A stretch of DNA of 64,000 nucleotides. Origin: Pleodorina starrii (lineage: Eukaryota; Chlorophyta; Chlorophyceae; Chlamydomonadales; Volvocaceae). The position numbers and the translations under genes were made by a program. The stretch spans positions 2,914,001-2,978,000 of the forward strand of contig BRXU01000007.1 of the NCBI GenBank assembly GCA_030267565.1, in the 5' to 3' direction. Positions 57,922-64,000 of the stretch are shown one piece after another (position 1 is the first letter of the stretch; each line of letters begins with the position of its first letter). The notes under the pieces were generated by a model. It was not told where the DNA came from. It did no database searches and worked only from the letters and a program-made list of their open reading frames with translations.

Positions 57922-60900
57922 TCAACCCGACGGCGACGGGAGGGGGCCCGGGATGCGGCCCGCGCCGCCGCTGCTGTCCCCGTCATTATTCCAGATACGA
58001 CCCAGCTGGAACGGCCCCGCACCGCCGGCGCCGCGCGCCGCCCGGCCCTGCTTAGCGCGCTTCTGGCAGCCGCTAAAATCGGGGCCAGGGGGCCCGTCCG
58101 GCGGCCCTATGAGCCGAGAAAGCGACGCGCTGTCCAGATACTGAACACGGCTGTCATCTGCCGCGGCGGCAGCCGCGGCTCCTGCTGCTGCTGTGGCGGC
58201 GGCCGCCGCCGGGCACATCGGCACCCCCTGCGGAGCGGAGCCAAAGGGCAGCAGCGGCTTGCTGGCTTCTGCGGCGACCCCGGCGCCAGTCCCGCCTGGA
58301 GATCCAGGGAGGGAGGCCTGTGCAGCGCCAGCCGCGACCGCAGGCGCTTCAATGGCAGTCGCCGCCATGGACCCGGGGGCCGCACTGGGCTGCGTTACCG
58401 CACCCAGGGGCCGCGGCTTCGGCTGCAGAGTGACCGGGACGGGAGCGGCAGCGGCGGCGGGCGCGGCCACAAAGCCCACTCCGCGATCCGAGCCCGACCA
58501 GGGCTCGTCCGCGGCTCCGGTGAGGCCAACCGACGACGGTGTCGCCGCCGACACAGCCGTCGTCGCCGCCACCGCCGCCGGATGGGCGCCCCGTGGAGAT
58601 GACGGCGCGACCGCTGCACCAGACGCGATTGCAGCGGCGGCGGCGGCGGACACGGACGCGAGCACGGCAGCAGCCGGCGCCCGCCCGACCCTCGGCCGCT
58701 GCAGCAGCCCCACGTCCGGTGTGCGGCCACTGCCGCCCGCGGCCGCTGCACCCACATCCGCAAACAGGTCGTCGTCCCAGCTGCCGCCGCTGGGCGACCC
58801 GCCGTCCCCATCGCCGCTGCCGCCGCCGCCACCGGGGCCGTCCCCTCTCCGGCGACTGCGCCTGGAGGCGCTCGAGCCGTTGCCGTTGGCGCTACCGTTG
58901 GCGGTGACTGCGCTGGCGCCGTTACCATCAACACCGCTGCTGCTGCTGCTCTGTGCAAGGGCCGCCAGCGCCACCGCGCTCGGCTCCACCACTAGGAGCT
59001 CCCCTTGAGGTATCCGCTGCAGCAGCTCAGCTGTGGCAGCGGCGTCATCGTCATCGTCAGCGCCGAGGCCGGGGCTTCCGAACCCGCTGTCGCCTAGCAG
59101 GCCCACGCTAGAAGCGCCGCTCAGCAGTGTTCCGCGCGAGGCGCTGCTGCTGCCGCCGCCGCCGCAGGGTGCTGCTGGCATTAGCAGCACATCGCTCGCC
59201 GCCGACACGAGCTCCGCGGCTATCGGAATGGTGGCGGTCAGCGCTTCTGCGGGCGCGGAGGCGGCGGTGTCTTGAGCTGCGGAGAGTGGAGGGACAGCGG
59301 AGCCCGAGCCCAAGCCCGACGCACCCTGCACCACGATGCCATCACTGCTGCGGACGCCCACCGCCGTCGCGGCTGCTGCTGCACCATCCACCGCAATCGA
59401 ACGTACAGCCACCGGCTCCTCAGCCGCGGCGAATCCAGAGGTCGCGCTCGCGAGTTCGGCCTGGGAGGCGGTCGCCGGGGCAACGGCCGCGGGCGCATCC
59501 TCCGCCGACGCGAAGACGACAGCCTCCGCAATCGCCACCTCCGCGCCCGTTCCCGCTTCCTGCCCCTGCTGCTGCGCAAGCTGTTGCTGTTGCGGCTGCG
59601 GCGGCGCCAGCAGCTCCGGGCGCGCATGTGGCTGCCGCTCATGCAGCGACAGCTCCTGAGAGTGCGAGTGCGCCTCCTCCTCCTGCTGCTGCTGCAGTTG
59701 CAGCTGCGATTGACTCGCCTGCGCCTGCGCCTGGGTGGCCCTCGTGGCTGCCTCCGTTGCGCAGATCTGGATAATCTCGTCCAGCCAGGCGCCGTGCGGC
59801 GTGAGTGCGGGCAGGCGGTCAAACACGAGCGCCAGCTGCGCCGAGTCGAACGTATCGAGCTTCGAATACACGGCCAGGATGAAGGCGTATAGCCAGGAGG
59901 CCTGAACGAGCAAAAGGGCGGGGTTGAAGAGGAGGGCGGAGGGCGGAGGGGGTTAAGTCTGAGGACGAGGTTGGGAGATTGGCGTTGCGCTGCGCTTACA
60001 GGCAGAATCACTTCGGCATGCACAACCACCCTCCTTTGCCGACCGGTGCCGTGCATGCAGCATCGCATCGCATCGCCCCGAAGGACTACCACAGCTCGCC
60101 CTGGCCTGTGGCCTCCCCGCCCGCCGCCCCGCCCTTCGCATGCCCCTCACACGCACACGCACATATCGTCACGTCGCACACCGCAACTACAACCCCAACC
60201 CATAGTCGCAACCGCACAGTCGCACACGCACACTCACTATATAACGCACTGACTCCCACTCACCAACCCGCCCACCCACTCGCTCACCCATCCATTCACA
60301 CACTCGCACACATACCCACTCACTCACCCCCATTCACTCACCTGCGGCCGGAAGCCCACCTTCGCCAACGCCGCCAGCGCGCTGCACAGCTCCCCGGGCG
60401 CCGTCTCCGCCAGCCGGCCGTTGCTCTGCTTCTCATACGCCTCCAGCCACCGTGCAGACGGCCGGTAGCCCAGATCCACCAGCGCCGCCAGCGCCGCGGC
60501 CTGGCGGTCGCCCGGCATGAGTGCCAGCTGCCGACCCATGTGGCAACCCAGTTCCTGCAGCCAGAGGGGCTGCGGCCGGCGGCCCAGGGCGGCGAGGGCC
60601 ACTGCGGCGGCGCAGGCCTGGTCCGGCATCAGGAAGGGCAGGCGCTGGAAGGACGCCGTGAAGTAGTGCTGCAGCCAGGGCTCGGGCGGGCGGAAACGCA
60701 GGCGCGCCAGCGCGGAGAGCACATTGGTGAGCTCCTCTCCGGAGGCCTCCGCCAGGCTGCGCCGCGTGCCCAGGAGCAGCAGCGTGAGCCACTCGCCGGC
60801 GGGCCGGCAGTTGAGCTGAGAGAGCGAGGAGAGGAGCTGGGAGGCCTGCACACGGCGGGGCGACCGGAGGTTGGGACGGCGGGTGTGTCTGTGTCTGGTC

Positions 60901-63062
60901 ACGTGTGTGTATGAGTGTGTTGTTACATTTCTTCAGGGCCAAACTAGCAAACGCGTGAGTGTAACAGCAGGACGGAGGGATGGATAGGACCAGTGCAGTT
61001 GCCCGGGCGTGTGCAGAGCCGTGGCCGTATCATAAGTACCCGAAAGGAACAGCAGAGCTCGTCCCACGGATTCACGCGGCATGTCTGGAGTCTGCGGCCC
61101 CTCCAGACGCCTTCCATTCCAGACGCCTCCTCACGCTCTTGCGCTTCGGGCAACCAGACCACGACAACACACGGCGCAGTTAGTACGACACCCACCAGGC
61201 GCCCGGTCAGCCCGCCGGCGGTGCCGACCATCGCCGCCGTGCACGCATAAAACCGCTCCATCCAGGGCTCGCCGGGGCTGCACCGCAGCGCCGCAAGCGA
61301 CGCCACCGTCGACACCAGCTCCCACGGCGAGAAGTCGTCCATTCGCCGCTCGCTGACCGCGAGGAACTCAGCGACCCACGGGTCACCCGGGTGGTACCTC
61401 ATGGCAGCCAGGCCCGCCGCCAGCGCCCGCAGCTGTCGCGGCGGGCAGGCGGCCAGGCGCGGCAACGAAGCGACGCAGGCCGCGCGCAGCCACTCCGGCG
61501 GCGGCGGCGGGCCGCCAAAGGAGCCCAGACTGGACAGCAACAGTGGCAGGCGGCCGCGGCGCGAGGCGGCGTAGGCGGGGAGGTGCGGTTGCGTGGACGC
61601 GACGACGGCGGCGCGCCAGGCCTCCGAGGGGCGATGGCCCATGGCGCCAAAGGCGGCAACCATGGTGTAGAGGTCGTCAGCGCCCATGCCATGCTGCGGC
61701 CTCCCATGCTCCTGCCGCTGCGGCCCGCTACCCAGCGCCGCCGGCACTGCCGAGCCGCCGTTGTTACTGCTGTTGCTACTGCTTGTGCTGCCGCTGCCAT
61801 CGGCCGCCCCGGCGTCGCCACGATGCGCTTGCCACCCTTTGCCCTTGCCCTTCCTCCCGAAAGCCGAGGCAGCTGCCTTGCTGCTGCCGCCGCCGCCGCG
61901 GCTGCCAGACACCCCCGGCATCGAGCCCTTCGCCATGAGCTTCAGAGCTCGCTGCTCCAGCCGCCCGAGCAGCGACGCGTGCTGGTAACGCAGCCGCGAC
62001 AGCGCACGCGCCGTCTCGGCCACACCCCGGCCATCCAGTCGGTGGCAGGCGTGCGACAGCACCGCCGCCAACCCTGACACCATGGACACCACCATGCGAC
62101 GTGGTGGCGGCGGCAGCTGCGGGGCCGCTGCAGCAGCCATCGCGTCGATGTCTGCAAACGCCTCAATGTCAGGCGTTAGCCGCTCTACCGGCTCGGGTTG
62201 CGGATGGCCCTGCGGATCGAGCTGGTCTGCGGCGGCCTGCGGGGGCGCCGCGTGGCGCTTGCCCCGATGGCTGTGGGAGCTCCGCAGAGAGGGGCTCGCA
62301 GACGCATCTGACGTGGAAGCCGCGTAGTTGCTCTCCCGCCGCTCGTCCAGCTGCTCGCGCTCCTCGCGCTGCGGCGAGGCTGCTGCTGCTGCAGGTTCAG
62401 CGTGCAGCGGCGGCTGCGCAAAATCCTGGCCCTGATGGACCCGGAGCCGGCCCGTCAGCTGCTGCGTGTTATGGTGCTGCTGCTTCTGCGCCAGCCGGCC
62501 GTCCTGCCCCGAAGCAGCGTCGCCAGCAGCATTTGGGTCGTCTTCTTCCAAGTCATCGGGCGACAAGGTCACGTCCACCAGGTGGTTCAGAGCGACATAG
62601 GCGTGGATCGCGGTGAACTGATCGCCGTGGCGCTGATATAGATCGACCAGCTGTGCCGGGCAGCTGCAGGCGTGGATGGCCGCTGTGAGCTCCGCAGCTG
62701 CAGGCGCCGAGGCGTCGGGCCGGCCCCGCGTCGAGCGTTGCGGGGGCCTGGGCGCTGATGCCTGCGAGTACAGCAATTTATTAGTATTGGTGGCGCTAAA
62801 ACGGGCTCAGGCGGCGTTTGACGCAGCCGGAAGGCCGGGCAATCCACCCACAACCAACAACACGCACCTTGTGTTTCGACGCTTGATGTTCAGAGACCAG
62901 AGCCGCTGATAACGAGCGGTCTCGATTGGAATGCGCATAACACCGTTGGCCAGCAGCTTGGGCGCGCGGCAATGCACTCGAGCAGCGATTCAGCAAAGCC
63001 ACGAGCGTTGTGCGATGCCCCCCGCAAAGCTGCACACCGTACCAGCATATATTGTATTTCAT
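57922..63062 (-). CDS. OPR (octotricopeptide-repeat) organellar RNA-binding protein
   Basis: Four exons, all phase 0: 63062-62868, 62761-61196, 60845-60342, 59901-57922; 1,414 aa. Exon 1 (65 aa, Arg/Ser/Ala-rich) is a likely organelle transit peptide. Residues ~85-125 (ITAAIHACSCPAQLVDLY-like start, VALNHLVDV) resemble the N-terminal region of OPR proteins. OPR units of ~38 residues (P-x-x-x-W-L ... L-x-x-L-x-x-L-G-Y-x-P) run from about 420 to 800: PPEWLRAACVASLPRL, PGDPWVAEFLAVSERR, PSARWLEAYEK, LAKVGFRPQASWLYAF. OPR proteins bind specific plastid or mitochondrial RNAs and promote their stability, splicing or translation; TBC2 is a related example. The last ~600 residues are Ala/Ser/Gly/Gln-rich with no repeats. 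The RNA target cannot be read from sequence. Confidence 0.9.
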
Positions 63063-64000
63063 ATATATAGCCACTGACGAGGTATTAGGGCGTCACGCCT
63101 TACCTGTCGCTGCGTTCGCGAGACAGCCATCAACGGACTCTAGCGCTGATAAGCGCCAGCAATTAATTGGTCGTGGTAAGACGCGGAGTATCCAGCGTAG
63201 ATGGCGTTTCGGATCTGCTGAAATCGTCCTGTGCCGGTTTGCAGACTAGTCGTCGGCGGAAGAGCTGCGAACTGCACCGCACCTAGATCGAAGAGCGGAT
63301 ACAATCATCGTGCTCCACAACATCTAGGATATCGCCCTGAGAGGACGGGGCCCAAGGCTTGCGCTATATTGCGGAGTCAAGGAAGCCTGCTTCCTACAAC
63401 ACCCAGGTGCTCGCTCGAATCTAGTTGTCGATCGATATCGTTTATGCATAATTATGACATCACATCATAGTATCGCGGTTCTCTGACAGGGGGCAAAGGG
63501 CTACCGTGTACAAATGGAGATGGGACGAGCAATGTCCAATTTTGTTTGCCAGGATGCCAGCGTCCTGCCCTCCCACCAAGGGCGTTACTTAAAATTCATA
63601 TGACGTAGAATACGGAGCATACACATTATCTCGGAAGTTACGTCAAGGGGTTGCCGCCCTCGAATAGGCATGCCGGGCGGCAACCTGCAGCAACCGTCCC
63701 GCTGGTGCAAACCAGCCCGTACAAACAGGCCCCCGACGCAGAGCAAGCGTATAGCCGATCCAGCCGCGCCAACGCCCACCAATCCAATGAGGACTCGGAT
63801 AACACGGACCTATGCGACGTTCATGGCACGCCGCGACGCCGTACATCTAGCCAACACTGCCCCAGATTCCTTCCGCACAACCCACTCAGCGCAACCGGAC
63901 GGCAGTCGCACGCCCAAGGTCTCAGGAACCTCCAAACGGAAAAGCGCAGAACGAATTCCCGCTCTTTCCAAGCCCCGCCCCCCATCACCACGACCGCCAA
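63063..64000. other. 5' flank of the OPR gene; no gene seen
   Basis: Moderate GC. The TATA-like run tatatattgtatttcatatatata at about 63047-63069 overlaps the start codon region of the OPR gene, so the promoter lies just beyond it. No coherent coding region is visible to the window end. Confidence 0.45.

Noticed and set aside
57922..63062. Assigning the OPR gene as TBC2
   Set aside because: OPR proteins share the same repeats across a large family. Without a tree or synteny, the one-to-one identity cannot be claimed.

Overview
This window is nuclear DNA from a green alga, most likely a volvocine or Chlamydomonas-type member of the Chlamydomonadales. It is very GC-rich, and its genes are broken by many short GT-AG introns full of simple repeats. 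The proteins carry long Ala/Gly/Gln tracts. The evidence for the lineage is an octotricopeptide-repeat (OPR) protein, an organelle-targeted GatB, a plant-type TauE/SafE exporter, TGTAA poly(A) motifs and a short TTTTAGGG array. Species cannot be settled from sequence alone. Seven multi-exon models are offered: six end at a stop with reading phase preserved across every junction; the seventh, an RCC1-like relic, does not.

Layout. 70-5510 (-): TauE/SafE-family membrane exporter with a giant cytosolic loop. 5708-7221: DNA transposon with 17-bp terminal inverted repeats and internal tandem repeats. 8877-12768 (-): unknown protein built from a tandemly duplicated cassette of phase-0 exons. 15767-22480 (-): SLC35F6-like EamA transporter, head-to-head with 22856-30049 (+), organellar glutamyl-tRNA(Gln) amidotransferase subunit B. 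31776-43334 (+): highly divergent SMC-family ATPase (24 exons, about 1,781 aa). 44167-45021 (+): RCC1-like relic with a frameshift. 48530-53347 (-): 1,320-aa protein joining a TIR-like N-terminal domain to many kinesin-light-chain-type TPRs. 55608-56518: second, 5'-truncated copy of the transposon. 57922-63062 (-): OPR protein with a long low-complexity tail.

There is no operon logic, and neighbours need not act together. GatB (organellar Gln-tRNA formation) and the OPR protein (organellar RNA handling) both serve organelle gene expression. The most novel items are the divergent SMC protein, the TIR-like/TPR protein and the exon-cassette gene. The remaining intergenic stretches hold microsatellites, repeat fragments and no gene I can support.
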